Notes: generated by a model from the letters alone, not told the origin. A stretch of 64,000 nt of DNA from Saccharothrix syringae (GCF_009498035.1 NZ_CP034550.1:7006001-7070000), one strand, 5' to 3'. Counted from the first letter of the stretch, positions 1 to 8,858 are shown. Numbers and translations: made by a program.

Positions 1-192
1 CAGCTCGACCTGCTCTACGGCGACGCGGCGTCGTACGACGAGATGTTCGGGGTGGTCGAGCGGGTGCAGGACGCGCTGAAGTTCACCTTCGAGGATGAAC
101 GGGGTGGCCGTACCGTGTCGGCGGGCTCGCTCGCCTGGGAGACCGGGCGCACCTCGCCCGACGAACTGACCTGGGTCACCGGAGCCACGTGA
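1..192 (+). CDS. C-terminal end of an unidentified protein (partial)
   Basis: An open frame runs from the first base to a TGA at 190-192 and encodes 63 residues, ending in WVTGAT. Only the tail is present, beginning QLDLLYGDAASYDE, and I do not recognise the family. The stop lies 25 bp before a flavin reductase with its own strong ribosome binding site, so the two may be co-transcribed. If so, this could be the oxygenase partner of a two-component flavin system. That is only a guess from position. Confidence 0.6.
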   Translation, partial: QLDLLYGDAASYDEMFGVVERVQDALKFTFEDERGGRTVSAGSLAWETGRTSPDELTWVTGAT

Positions 193-217
193 GCCCTTCG
201 GCCGAGGAGGACGGTCC

Positions 218-877
218 ATGTCGGAGCACGCCGCGCCCGACCACCCATTACCCCGCGGCCCAGCGCTGCCCGGCTCAGCGCTGCCCGGCTCAGCGCTGCC
301 CGGCTCAGCGCGACCCGGCCCAGCGCGGCCCGACCCGCCGCCGCCGACCCGGACCAACGGCCCGACCAACGGCCCGACCGACCTGCGCCCGACCGACCTG
401 CGCGCGGCCATGAGCCGGTTCGCCACCGGCGTCACGGTGATCACCACCGGCGGCCGGCACTGCCACGGGATGACCGCGAACGCGTTCACCTCGGTCTCCC
501 TCACCCCGCCGCTGATCGCCTGCTGCGTGGCCACCACCGCCCACATGCACGAGGCGATCACCAGGCAGGGCGAGTTCGCCGTGTCCGTCCTCGGCGCCGG
601 CCAGGAGCACCTGGCCCGCCACTTCACCGACCGCACCCGCCCGCGCGGCGCCGCCCAGTTCGAGCGCGTGCCCCACCACCCGGCCACCCGCGTCGACGCA
701 CCGCTGCTGACCGGCGCGGCGGCCTGGCTGGAGTGCCGCCTCGCCACCCGCCACCGGGCCGGCGACCACACGATCTTCCTCGGCGAGGTGCTGACCACCG
801 CGTGCGCCGACGGCCCCGGCGCCCTGCTGTTCCACGGCGGCGGCTACCACGCCCTGGCGCACCGAGCGACCCGCTAG
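218..877 (+). CDS. Flavin reductase domain protein (HpaC-like)
   Basis: This 219-residue protein matches the flavin reductase family, which uses NAD(P)H to reduce FMN or FAD for a partner monooxygenase in the cytoplasm. The domain starts near residue 64 with AMSRFATGVTVITT and contains the family-typical stretch GMTANAFTSVSLTPP. The ATG at 218 is chosen because GAGGAGGA lies just upstream at 204-211. The first 60 residues are a Pro/Ala/Gly-rich extension absent from typical members (about 160 residues). The extension is built from 15-bp repeats encoding ALPGS, so it looks like a recent in-frame expansion. The upstream partial gene is close and could encode the partner, but that is unproven. 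Confidence 0.85.
   Translation: MSEHAAPDHPLPRGPALPGSALPGSALPGSARPGPARPDPPPPTRTNGPTNGPTDLRPTDLRAAMSRFATGVTVITTGGRHCHGMTANAFTSVSLTPPLIACCVATTAHMHEAITRQGEFAVSVLGAGQEHLARHFTDRTRPRGAAQFERVPHHPATRVDAPLLTGAAAWLECRLATRHRAGDHTIFLGEVLTTACADGPGALLFHGGGYHALAHRATR
261..335 (+). repeat. 15-bp in-frame tandem repeat in the flavin reductase N-terminus
   Basis: Five consecutive 15-bp units start with CAGCGC. The first three are identical (CAGCGCTGCCCGGCT) and the last two have diverged. They encode ALPGS-type pentapeptides. The unit length keeps the frame. A shorter repeat, ACCAACGGCCCG-like, follows at about 352-405. Confidence 0.9.
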
Positions 878-889
878 TCCGCCGTGGGA

Positions 890-933
890 ACCCGCACGTG
901 CCCGGACCCCCGCGGCACCGGGCACGTGCGGGT
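890..933. terminator. Bidirectional intrinsic terminator
   Basis: Perfect 16-bp inverted repeat: ACCCGCACGTGCCCGG at 890-905 pairs with its complement at 918-933 across a 12-base loop. It sits between the convergent flavin reductase and rhamnogalacturonan lyase genes, 12 bp from each stop. There is no long U tract, as is usual in high-GC actinomycetes. Confidence 0.8.
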
Positions 934-944
934 GGCTCACGGGC

Positions 945-3143
945 TCAGCCGGCGTAGTGGACGTCCGGCCACGGCGGGGTGGCCATGCCGTTGCCGATGT
1001 GGAAGCTCGGGTGCGGGGGCTGGTTGTAGGCGGTGTTCTGCCAGGCGATGGCGACCCGGTACGTGGTGTCGTGCATCAGGGTCGGGATGCGCCGGTCGGT
1101 CTGGTTCGGCGTGGCGTAAATGCGCAGGGCCCGGTTGTCCGTGGTGGGCCAGATGGCCTCCTCGCGCCAGTCGCCCAGGAGGTCCGCGGTCAGCGACGGG
1201 TTGGCCTTGGTGCCGTTGTTGGAGTGCACGCCCGACGCGGACAGCAGGCGGGTGTCGCCGCCGGTGCCGTACTTGTCGACGTGGGTGCCGTCGAGCAGTT
1301 CGCGGGTGGGGTCGCCGTCCCACCAGATCAGGTGGTTCGCCGAGGACGGCTTGCGGCCGACCGCCTCGCCCCTGGTGTTGCGGATCTGGGAGTCGGCGCT
1401 GGACCAGGACTCGGCGCCGGGGCTGCCCGCGTAGACGTCACCGGACACGCCGCGGCCGTTGTCGCCCGCGGGCGCGGTCCGCCACAGCACCTGGCCGGTG
1501 CGGGCGTCGGCGAACCACGAGCCGGGCTGGCTGCCGTTCTCCGAGACCTTGTAGTACTCCAGGCCCGGCCGCGACGGGTCGAGGTCGCCCAGGTGGGCGG
1601 CGTCGCCGTGGCCGAACCGGGTGTTCCACAGGCCGCGGCCGTTGTCGTCGATCGCGGCGGCGCCGTAGACGATCTCGTCCCGGCCGTCCTGGTCGACGTC
1701 ACCGACGGTCAGCGAGTGGTTGCCCTGGCCCGCGTAGGTGCTGTTGCCCGAGGCGTTGGAGTCGAACGTCCAGCGCTTGGTGAGCTGCCCGTTGCGGAAG
1801 TCCCAGGCCGCGATCACCGCGCGGGTGTAGTAGCCGCGCGCCATGATCAACGACGGGCGGGCGCCATCCAGGTACGCGGTGCCCGCCAGGAACCGGTCGA
1901 CCCGGTTGCCGTAGCTGTCGCCCCAGGACGAGACCGTGCCGCGCGGCGGGTCGTAGTTCACCGTCGACACGGCCGCGCCGGTCAGGCCGTTGAACATGGT
2001 CAGGAACTCCGGGCCGGCCAGCACGTAGCCGTCGCCGTTGCGGTGGTCGGCGCTCGCGCTGCCGATGACGGTGCCGCGGCCGTCGCGGGTGCCGTCGGCG
2101 GTCTTCATCGCCACCTCGGCCCGGCCGTCGCCGTCGTAGTCGTAGACCTGGAACTGGGTGTAGTGCGCGCCGGAGCGGATGTTGCGGCCCAGGTCGATGC
2201 GCCACAGCCGGGTGCCGTTCAGTCGATAGGCGTCGAGGTAGGTGTTGCCCGTGACACCGGCCTGCGAGTTGTCCTTGGCGTTGTCCGGGTACCACTTCAG
2301 GAAGATCTCGTACTGCCCGTCGCCATCGGCGTCGCCGACGCTCGCGTCGTTGGCGCTGTAACCGCTGCCCGGCGACTGGATCGGCACGTCCAGGTAGCCC
2401 GAGCCGAACGACAGGGACGCCGGTGAGGCGGGCTGCTCGGCACCGCCCACCACCGCCCGCACGGTGTACGAGGCGCCCGCCGGGGCGCCGGGGTCGAGGT
2501 AGTTGGTCGAGGCGGTGATCGGTGAGGAGTTGACCTTCGTGCCGCCCCGGTAGACGTTGAACCCCACGTCCCTCGGGTCGCCGGCCAGCAACCGCCAGCT
2601 CACCAGGTTGTTGCTGCCCGACCGGACGCTGATCACGCCCCGGTCCAGCCGCTCCACCTGCTTGCGCCCGGTGGGGTCGCCCGGCTCGGGGCCGGGCCCC
2701 TGGTCGGTGGTCGTCGTGGTGGGATCGACACCGCCCGTGCAGGTGGTGCCGTTGAGCGCGAACGACCCGGGTGTGCCGACCTCGGTGCCGCTGGTCGTGC
2801 CGTTGAAGCCGAACGACACCGCGCCACCGGTCGGGATCGCCCGGTTCCAGTCCACGTTGGACGCGGTCACGCTCGCGCCCGAGGCGGCGAACACCGCGTT
2901 CCAGCCCTCGCCGTAGCGCTCGGCACCGGGGAAGGTCCACGCCAGGCGCCACCCGTCGACCGGGTCGCCCAGGTTCCTGACCGTGACGTTGGCGGAGAAC
3001 CCGCCCTGCCACTTGTTCTGCACCACGTAGTCGACCTCGCAGCCGGGCGCGGCCGACGCCGTGCCCGCGACCAGGAGGCCGCCTGCCAGTGCGCTGATCG
3101 CCGTGACGGCGGCGACCTCGCGCACTCGGACATTGGAGAGCAC
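945..3143 (-). CDS. Secreted rhamnogalacturonan lyase (PL11) with N-terminal CBM2
   Basis: This 732-residue secreted enzyme should cleave the rhamnogalacturonan I backbone of pectin by beta-elimination. A signal peptide spans residues 1-31 and ends TASA. Residues 34-133 are a cellulose-binding CBM2 (CEVDYVVQNKWQGGFSANV). A Thr/Pro linker follows, then a PL11 catalytic domain from about residue 155, beginning RQVERLDRGVISVRSG with FNVYRGG and several DxDGDGxxE-type metal sites (YDYDGDGRAEVAMKTADG). The frame is open for 90 further codons upstream, but the GTG at 3143 follows GGAGGAG and directly begins the signal peptide. A CebR-type palindrome lies 21 bp upstream. Products would feed the uronide pathway at 15-26 kb. 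Confidence 0.93.
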   Translation of the reverse strand: MLSNVRVREVAAVTAISALAGGLLVAGTASAAPGCEVDYVVQNKWQGGFSANVTVRNLGDPVDGWRLAWTFPGAERYGEGWNAVFAASGASVTASNVDWNRAIPTGGAVSFGFNGTTSGTEVGTPGSFALNGTTCTGGVDPTTTTTDQGPGPEPGDPTGRKQVERLDRGVISVRSGSNNLVSWRLLAGDPRDVGFNVYRGGTKVNSSPITASTNYLDPGAPAGASYTVRAVVGGAEQPASPASLSFGSGYLDVPIQSPGSGYSANDASVGDADGDGQYEIFLKWYPDNAKDNSQAGVTGNTYLDAYRLNGTRLWRIDLGRNIRSGAHYTQFQVYDYDGDGRAEVAMKTADGTRDGRGTVIGSASADHRNGDGYVLAGPEFLTMFNGLTGAAVSTVNYDPPRGTVSSWGDSYGNRVDRFLAGTAYLDGARPSLIMARGYYTRAVIAAWDFRNGQLTKRWTFDSNASGNSTYAGQGNHSLTVGDVDQDGRDEIVYGAAAIDDNGRGLWNTRFGHGDAAHLGDLDPSRPGLEYYKVSENGSQPGSWFADARTGQVLWRTAPAGDNGRGVSGDVYAGSPGAESWSSADSQIRNTRGEAVGRKPSSANHLIWWDGDPTRELLDGTHVDKYGTGGDTRLLSASGVHSNNGTKANPSLTADLLGDWREEAIWPTTDNRALRIYATPNQTDRRIPTLMHDTTYRVAIAWQNTAYNQPPHPSFHIGNGMATPPWPDVHYAG

Positions 3144-3163
3144 CGTTGCTCCTCCGTCTCCAG

Positions 3164-3185
3164 GTTCTGGGAGCGCTCCCAGAAC
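3164..3185 (-). promoter_or_regulatory. CebR-type operator upstream of the rhamnogalacturonan lyase
   Basis: TGGGAGCGCTCCCA at 3168-3181 is identical to the published CebR/CelR box of Streptomyces and Thermobifida. CebR is the LacI-family repressor released by cellobiose. Flanking bases extend the perfect palindrome to 22 bp (3164-3185). A second core, GAGCGCTC, lies at 3197-3204. The site is about 20 bp before the GTG start, so it should overlap the transcription start. No CebR gene is evident in the window. Confidence 0.85.
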
Positions 3186-3769
3186 AGTGCCCGGGAGAGC
3201 GCTCGGGTCTTGAAACGATTCACCACAGAAGCGATCCATGTCTCCGCGTGGTGTTTCACGGAGGTTTTTGCGCCGACTCGGAACGAAAGCCGGGATGTGC
3301 CATCCGCCCGTTTTCGCCGACCGTCCGGCAAGCAGAAGGTAGGCAGGGCCGCTACCCGATGTCAACAGCCATCCCGAAAACTTTCGAACCCTTGTCGTAC
3401 AACTGTCAACTGTCAAGCCCCAGGTAAAACCTACCTGAAGTGCAGGAAGTCACATACTTGAACAAGTTCAACCCATCCGTTTCGTCTCATTTGGCTGGAC
3501 CATGGCAGCCGGTGATCATCCTCGGAGTGTTGCGATCAGAAGGCTCGAAGAGCGCGACCGAACGTGCGAACAGGACAGGAAAGCCCCGCCGGAAACCGAT
3601 CAGATCGACACCGCCGAATGGAGTGAAAGGTTTCAACCCTTACCGTGCCGGAGCCGGTGTGAACCAGCTCGCGTGGCTGCGGTGCGCACGCTCACCGCGT
3701 TCCCACAGGTCATCCAACCCGCGACCCGAGCGTCTGCCCGACCGGCAGTTCTTGCCCGTCGCGCATACG
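3186..3769. other. Intergenic region without a convincing gene
   Basis: About 580 bp of lower-GC sequence lies between the lyase and the XRE regulator. It contains TGAAACGATTCA at 3211-3222, a LacI-operator-like imperfect palindrome. It also holds AGGT-AAA-ACCT near 3423 and TTGAAC-AA-GTTCAA at 3458-3471. Open frames here lack ribosome binding sites and recognisable protein sequence. It probably carries the promoters of the two flanking genes. Confidence 0.5.
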
Positions 3770-3778
3770 ATGTTGCGC

Positions 3779-4360
3779 ATGGAGCAAAGCAATGGTGAGC
3801 TGGACAGCCTGGTGCGCAAACGGATCCGTGCCCTGCGGGTCGCCCAGGGCTGGTCGCTGGAGGACCTGGCCGGCCGCGCCCGGCTCAGCCAGTCCACCCT
3901 CAGCCGGATCGAGAACGGGCAGCGCCGGCTCGCCCTGGACCAGCTCGTCATCCTCGCCCGCGCCCTGAACACCTCCCTCGACCAACTGGTCGAGACCGAC
4001 GCCGACGACGTCGTGTCCAACCCGTCGCACGACGCGGCCCACGGCCTGATGCGGTGGCCGATCCGGGCGGACCCCGGCATGACGGTCGTGCGCCAGCGCG
4101 TGGTGAGCCCGCCGCCGGACAACCCGGCGCGGATGCGCGCCCACCCCGGCCGCGAGTGGCTGGTCGTGCTCTCCGGCACCGCGGTCCTGCTCCTGGGCAA
4201 CCGCCGCTTCCGGGTGGAGACCAACCAGGCCGCGGAGTTCCCCACGATGCTCCCCCACGCCCTGGGCGCCGAGGGCGGCCCGTGCGAGGTCCTGGGCATC
4301 TTCGACCGCGACGCCCGGCGCGGCCACCAGACCCGCGAGGACGCCGGCGCGGCGCGGTGA
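3779..4360 (+). CDS. XRE-family regulator with C-terminal cupin domain
   Basis: This 193-residue transcription factor has an N-terminal helix-turn-helix (residues about 12-66; QGWSLEDLAGRARLSQSTLSRIENGQ) and a C-terminal cupin (about 85-180; HPGREWLVVLSGTAVLLL). This architecture is common in small-molecule-sensing regulators. An alternative ATG at 3770 is in frame and adds three residues. Neither start has a clear ribosome binding site, and TACGAT lies immediately upstream, so the message may be leaderless. The methyltransferase at 4451 follows on the same strand and is a possible target. The ligand is unknown. Confidence 0.85.
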   Translation: MEQSNGELDSLVRKRIRALRVAQGWSLEDLAGRARLSQSTLSRIENGQRRLALDQLVILARALNTSLDQLVETDADDVVSNPSHDAAHGLMRWPIRADPGMTVVRQRVVSPPPDNPARMRAHPGREWLVVLSGTAVLLLGNRRFRVETNQAAEFPTMLPHALGAEGGPCEVLGIFDRDARRGHQTREDAGAAR

Positions 4361-4450
4361 CTTGCGCGTCCGGCAGCCCCGCCGGCCATCGCCTTGCGCA
4401 TCCCGGGAGGTCCCGTGCCGAAACCGCACACCGCTCCTAGCGTGGGCGCC

Positions 4451-5290
4451 ATGAACCACGCATCCCCGCACCACACCGCCGCCCAGGCCGACGTCCTCGA
4501 CCTGGACGCGGAAGTGCTCGCCGAGCACATCGCCTCCATCACCGCGTGGCTGCCCGTCGGGACCGCCCCGCGCCACGCCGTGGACCTGGGCTGCGGCACC
4601 GGCACCGGCACGTTCGCCCTGCTCGCGCGCTTCCCCGGAGTCGAGGTGACGGCCGTCGACGCCTCCCCGGACCACCTGCGCCGGCTGCGGGAGAAGGCCG
4701 AGGCGGCCGGGGTGGCCGACCGGGTGCGCACCGCGGCGGCCGACCTCGACGCGGAGTGGCCCGACCTGGGTACGCCCGACCTGGTGTGGGCCTCGGCCTC
4801 GCTGCACCACCTGGCCGACCCCCGGCGCGCCCTGCGCCGGGTCCGCGACCTGCTGGCACCGGGCGGGCTGCTCGCGGTGGTCGAACTGGCGGGCTTCCCC
4901 CGGTTCCTGCCCGCGGACGCCCCGGAGGACCGGCCCGGCCTGGAGGAGCGCTGCCACGCCTCGCTCGCGCACCACCACGCCGAGCACGTGCCCCACCGCG
5001 GCGCCGACTGGGGCGCCCTGCTGACCGCCGCCGGGTTCACCGTCGAGGGTGAGCGCACGATCGCCGTGGACCTCGTCGCCGCGGACCTCGGGGCGGCGCG
5101 CGCCGAGGCGGTCGGCCGCTACGCGCTCACCAGCCTGACCCGCCTGCGCGACGCCGCCGCCCGGGCGCTCTCCCCCGACGACCTGGCCGCCCTCGACCGG
5201 CTGCTCGACACCGACGGCCCCGGGTCGGTCCTGCGCCGCGCCGACCTGGGGGTGCGCACCGAGCGCGCGGTGTGGGCCGCGCGCCGCTGA
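4451..5290 (+). CDS. Class I SAM-dependent methyltransferase
   Basis: This 279-residue protein has the Rossmann SAM-binding motif I, VDLGCGTGTGTF, near residues 37-48, an acidic post-motif (AVDAS) and the loop LVWASASLHHLADP. That pattern is typical of methyltransferase-25/11 proteins acting on small molecules. The ATG at 4451 is preferred over upstream in-frame codons because TAGCGT sits 9 bp before it, a typical leaderless -10. The substrate cannot be deduced. It lies 90 bp after the XRE-cupin regulator on the same strand, which may control it. Confidence 0.88.
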   Translation: MNHASPHHTAAQADVLDLDAEVLAEHIASITAWLPVGTAPRHAVDLGCGTGTGTFALLARFPGVEVTAVDASPDHLRRLREKAEAAGVADRVRTAAADLDAEWPDLGTPDLVWASASLHHLADPRRALRRVRDLLAPGGLLAVVELAGFPRFLPADAPEDRPGLEERCHASLAHHHAEHVPHRGADWGALLTAAGFTVEGERTIAVDLVAADLGAARAEAVGRYALTSLTRLRDAAARALSPDDLAALDRLLDTDGPGSVLRRADLGVRTERAVWAARR

Positions 5291-5293
5291 CCC

Positions 5294-5719
5294 TCACCGG
5301 TCCGCCAGCGCGTACTCCCCCGGTCGCCGGGGCTCGTCCGCCCCGACCGACCGGTGGACGAGCCCGGCGACCCACTCGGCCACCGCGTCCGGCCGCGGCA
5401 CGGCCAGGCCACCGAGGCGCGCCACCACCAGGTCGCGCCCGCCATCCGGGACGCGCCCGCCGTCCACATCGCACCCACCACCCGAGGCGCGCCCGCCGTC
5501 GCCCTCGACCACGATCGACCAGCCGTGGCGCTCGTCCCACACCAGCGCCGCGTCGCGGTCCGGGTAGGACGCCACCCGGCCGCCCAGCGCCACGCGCACG
5601 CCCACCGGCCGCTCGACCCGCAGCCCCCAGCGGTCGTCGCCGAGCCCCAGCACCGAGGCGACGCACCGCGCGTACCTGCGCAACGCCCGCACCATGGTGT
5701 CGTCGAAGTCCAGGTCCAC
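5294..5719 (-). CDS. DUF6292-type hypothetical protein
   Basis: This 141-residue cytoplasmic protein begins MDLDFDDTMVRALRRYARCV. It resembles the small actinobacterial DUF6292 proteins, whose function is unknown. The middle (residues about 75-105) is a Gly/Asp-rich insertion (GGRASGGGCDVDGGRVPDGG), which looks like low-complexity expansion. The GTG start at 5719 lacks a strong ribosome binding site. The gene is convergent with the methyltransferase, with stops 3 bp apart. No functional link to its neighbours is visible. Confidence 0.65.
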   Translation of the reverse strand: MDLDFDDTMVRALRRYARCVASVLGLGDDRWGLRVERPVGVRVALGGRVASYPDRDAALVWDERHGWSIVVEGDGGRASGGGCDVDGGRVPDGGRDLVVARLGGLAVPRPDAVAEWVAGLVHRSVGADEPRRPGEYALADR

Positions 5720-5934
5720 CGAGCCGCCCCCGCCAAGTCCGCGCCCGCCTCGCCGGCGGCCGGGTACCCGGCGCCGACCACCGCCAACCAGCCGGGCAGG
5801 TCACCGTTCCGGTCGGTCTCCGGCCATCCGATCACGGCGTATCAACTGGGCCGGATAAGGTAGCCACCCAACGTGACCAGACGGCTAACGCGAGGAAAAC
5901 ACGTCATGCACACCGGCGAGGACGCCTGATCACC

Positions 5935-6555
5935 ATGCGCATCAGCCGCAAGCCCACGGGCGCGAAGTTCTTCGAGCTGTTCACCGAGATCGGCGCGAAC
6001 ATCGGCGCCAGCGTGGAGGTGCTGCGCGAGTTCATGCGCGCACCCGCCGAGCGGCGGCCCGAGCTGGCCGCGCGCATGCACGAGCTGGAGCACGCCGGCG
6101 ACGAGGCCACGCACGCGATCATCGAGCACCTCGACCGGTCGTTCGTCACCCCGTTCGACCGGGAGGACATCTACCGCCTGGCCGCGAGGCTGGACGACGT
6201 GGTGGACCACATGGACGCCGCGGTCGACCTGGCGACCCTCTACCGGGTGGGCGAGCTGCCCCGGGGCGTCGACGCGCAGGTGGACCTGCTGTGCCGGGCG
6301 GCCCGGCTCACCGCCGAGGCGATGCCGCACCTGGCCGAGCCGCAGGGGCTGACCGCGTACTGGGTCGAGGTCAACGAGCTGGAGAACGAGGCCGACCAGG
6401 TCTACCGGCGGCTGCTCTCGGAGCTGTTCAACGGGCGGTTCGACGCCCTGGAGGTCATGAAGCTCAAGGACGTCGTGGAGGAGCTGGAGGCCGCCGCCGA
6501 CGCGTTCGAGCACGTGGCCGACGCCGTGCACTCGATCGCGGTCAAGGAATCCTGA
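5935..6555 (+). CDS. DUF47 PhoU-like phosphate transport accessory protein
   Basis: This 206-residue helical protein of the DUF47/PhoU-like family typically partners PiT phosphate transporters at the membrane. Recognisable parts are FFELFTEIGANI near the start, the metal-cluster-type motif HELEHAGDEATH (about residues 45-56), and the second copy NELENEADQVYRRLL. The ATG at 5935 follows GAGGA, and the frame stays open upstream only through non-family sequence. The stop overlaps the PiT start in an ATGA arrangement, so the two are translationally coupled. Confidence 0.92.
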   Translation: MRISRKPTGAKFFELFTEIGANIGASVEVLREFMRAPAERRPELAARMHELEHAGDEATHAIIEHLDRSFVTPFDREDIYRLAARLDDVVDHMDAAVDLATLYRVGELPRGVDAQVDLLCRAARLTAEAMPHLAEPQGLTAYWVEVNELENEADQVYRRLLSELFNGRFDALEVMKLKDVVEELEAAADAFEHVADAVHSIAVKES

Positions 6556-7544
6556 TGCTCGGCACCGGTTTGGTGCTGGTGGTGGTGCTCGCCCTGGCGT
6601 TCGACTTCACCAACGGCTTCCACGACGCGGCCAACGCCATCGCCAGCGCGGTGTCCACCCGGGCGCTCACCCTGCGCGCCGCGCTGGCGCTGGCCGCGGT
6701 GATGAACCTGATCGGCGCGCTGCTGGGCACCGGCGTCGCGGTGACCATCGCCTCGGGGCTCATCGACACCCCGGTCGGCGAGGACGCCCTGCACGTGGTC
6801 ACGGCCGCCCTGGTCGGCGCCATCGCGTGGAACCTGCTCACCTGGTACTTCGGCCTGCCGTCGTCGTCCTCGCACGCGCTGGTGGGCGGCCTGGTCGGTG
6901 CCGCGCTGGCCTCGGTCACCACGGTGCACTGGTCGGGCGTGCTGAAGAAGGTCGTCATCCCGATGGTGGTCTCCCCCGTGGTCGGCCTGGTGCTCGGCTA
7001 CCTGGTGATGACCGCGATCATGTGGATCTTCCGCAACGCCAACGCCCACCGGACCGGCCGGCTGATGCGCCGCGCCCAGGTGGTCTCGGCGGCCAGCCTG
7101 GCGCTGGGGCACGGCCTGCAGGACGCGCAGAAGAGCATGGGCATCATCGTCCTGGCCCTGGTGGTCACCGGGCACCAGGACGACTACTCCGTGCCGGTCT
7201 GGGTGATCGTGGCGTGCGCGCTGGCGCTGGCGGCGGGCACCTACTCGGGCGGCCTGCGGATCATGCGCACCCTGGGCAGGCGCATCTTCCACCTGACCCC
7301 GCCGCACGGCTTCGCCGCCGAGCTGTCCGCGTCCTCGGTGCTGTACCTGACCGCGTTCGCGTTCCACGCGCCGATCTCCACCACGCACGTGATCACCTCC
7401 GCGGTGATGGGCGTGGGCGCGACCACCCGCCGCTCCGCCGTGCGCTGGTCGGTGGCCGCCGACATCGCCAAGGGCTGGGTCCTCACCCTGCCCGGTTCGG
7501 CCGTCGTCGCCGCGGCCACCTACGGCGTGGTGACGCTCCTGTGA
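6555..7544 (+). CDS. pit: Low-affinity inorganic phosphate transporter (PiT family)
   Basis: This 329-residue integral membrane protein should import phosphate, usually as a metal-phosphate complex with protons. Both PiT signature repeats are present: TNGFHDAANAIASAVSTR near residues 19-36 and the C-terminal copy with FHAPISTTHVITSAVMG around residues 273-289. The internal SSSHALVGG is also conserved. Around ten hydrophobic segments are visible. The ATG shares a base with the DUF47 stop at 6555. The pair is a standard PhoU-like/PiT operon. No Pho-box-like direct repeat was evident upstream. Confidence 0.94.
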   Translation: MLGTGLVLVVVLALAFDFTNGFHDAANAIASAVSTRALTLRAALALAAVMNLIGALLGTGVAVTIASGLIDTPVGEDALHVVTAALVGAIAWNLLTWYFGLPSSSSHALVGGLVGAALASVTTVHWSGVLKKVVIPMVVSPVVGLVLGYLVMTAIMWIFRNANAHRTGRLMRRAQVVSAASLALGHGLQDAQKSMGIIVLALVVTGHQDDYSVPVWVIVACALALAAGTYSGGLRIMRTLGRRIFHLTPPHGFAAELSASSVLYLTAFAFHAPISTTHVITSAVMGVGATTRRSAVRWSVAADIAKGWVLTLPGSAVVAAATYGVVTLL

Positions 7545-7552
7545 GGACTCCC

Positions 7553-7569
7553 CCGGGCCTCACGCCCGG
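7553..7569. terminator. Short hairpin between convergent genes
   Basis: CCGGGC-CTCAC-GCCCGG lies between the PiT stop (7544) and the P450, overlapping the last codons of the P450. The stem is only 6 bp, so termination is possible but weakly supported. Confidence 0.35.
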
Positions 7570-8858
7570 CTGAAGGCCGCCCGGAAGCCCTTCGGCACCA
7601 GCAGGTTGTGGAACTCGGGCGCGGACCGGTCCGCGCCCGGGGCGGACACCCGGTACCCGCGGGTCAGCCAGAACGCGCCCAGGGTCAGCTGGACCACGCC
7701 CAGCTGCGTGCCGACGCACACCCGCGGCCCGGCGCCGAAGGGCAGGTAGGAGTGCTTGCGCGGGGTCCGGTTGGCCAGCCAGCGGTCCGGGTCGAGCACG
7801 TCCGCGTCCGGCCACCACCGCGGGTCGCGGTGCAGCAGGTACGGGCTGAACATCACCTGGTCGCCCGGCTCCAGCGCCCACCGCCCCAGCGAGGTCGGCC
7901 GGATCGCGGTGCGGCCCATCAGCCAGGTCGGCGGCCAGAGCCGCAGGACCTCCTTGACCACGGCCTCGGCCTGGGGCAGCGCCGACAGGGGCGGCTGGTC
8001 CTCGCCGTCCCAGGCCGCCGACTCGGCCGCCACCCGCTCCCACAGGTCGGGTCGGGTGGCGAGGGTGCGGACCAGCCACGTCATCGACGCCGCCGGGACG
8101 CCGTAGGCGGCGAGCAGGATGCCGCGGAGCAGGCGCTGGACCTGGAGCTCGGTCAGCTCGGGGTCGCGCGCGGCCAGCAGGACGTCGAGCAGGTCGCGCG
8201 GCTCGTCCGGCGCGGGGGCCGAGCGCCTGCGGTGGATGCGCTCGGTGATGGCGTCCAGGGTGGCCTTGCGCGCGAGGCGGAAGCGCTTGATCTTCCGGGA
8301 CGGGAACCACTCGGGGAACAGCTGGGAGCTGCCGGAGAGCGGTTCGATCGCCGCGGCGTTCTCCGCGACGACCTCCGGCACGCCGTCGGCGTCGGCGCCG
8401 AGGCAGAAGTCCGCGGCGGCCCGCCCCGAGTAGGACTTCATCAGCTCCAGCACGTCCACCGGCCGGTCGCCCGCCTCGGCCAGCGTGCGCTCGAACAGGG
8501 CGCCCAGCCGGGTGGTGTGCGCGGTGGCCGCGGCGCGGTTGAGGCCGCGCCAGCCCGAGCGCCGCGCGCTCATCCACACCTGCGCGTCGTCCGCGCTGCG
8601 CCGGGCGTCGAAACCGGTGGCGACCGCGGAGCTCTCACTGGAGAAGTCGTCGTTGGTGCGGGCGAACAGGTCGTGCACGAGGTCCGGGTCGCGGACCACG
8701 ATCGTGTGCTCGTCGAACGAGAAGACGTCGCCGTACTCGTCGTGGCAGCGCCGGAGGAAACCCATCCGGTCGCGGTCGTAGTCGATCGTGTTGCCGACGA
8801 GCCAACGCCCCGCCGGACCCGGCGGTCGCACCCCGGTGCTGGTCAACGGTTCCCCCAC
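7560..8858 (-). CDS. Cytochrome P450 next to a RiPP-like precursor peptide
   Basis: This 432-residue soluble P450 has the K-helix ExxR motif (EVLRLW) and the heme-binding loop FGAGPRVCVG with its Cys ligand. The I-helix is unusual: the normal AGxxT is replaced by AAYGVPAAS, so the usual acid-alcohol pair for oxygen activation is missing. The gene begins with GTG at 8858, has a poor ribosome binding site, and lies 43 bp behind a 28-codon ORF with an aromatic C-terminus. P450s encoded next to such tiny ORFs in actinomycetes install aromatic cross-links in atropopeptides and biarylitides. That role is inferred here. It could instead oxidise an unrelated small molecule. Confidence 0.9.
   Translation of the reverse strand: MGEPLTSTGVRPPGPAGRWLVGNTIDYDRDRMGFLRRCHDEYGDVFSFDEHTIVVRDPDLVHDLFARTNDDFSSESSAVATGFDARRSADDAQVWMSARRSGWRGLNRAAATAHTTRLGALFERTLAEAGDRPVDVLELMKSYSGRAAADFCLGADADGVPEVVAENAAAIEPLSGSSQLFPEWFPSRKIKRFRLARKATLDAITERIHRRRSAPAPDEPRDLLDVLLAARDPELTELQVQRLLRGILLAAYGVPAASMTWLVRTLATRPDLWERVAAESAAWDGEDQPPLSALPQAEAVVKEVLRLWPPTWLMGRTAIRPTSLGRWALEPGDQVMFSPYLLHRDPRWWPDADVLDPDRWLANRTPRKHSYLPFGAGPRVCVGTQLGVVQLTLGAFWLTRGYRVSAPGADRSAPEFHNLLVPKGFRAAFSRA

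Noticed and set aside
945..3416. The long frame upstream of the rhamnogalacturonan lyase start, adding about 90 residues
   Set aside because: The extra sequence crosses the CebR operator and lower-GC promoter DNA; GTG at 3143 has a strong ribosome binding site and begins a signal peptide.
5119..5835. Alternative minus-strand frames across the DUF6292 gene
   Set aside because: Sequence is Arg/Ala/Gly-biased and overlaps the methyltransferase end; the 5294-5719 frame has family-like sequence.
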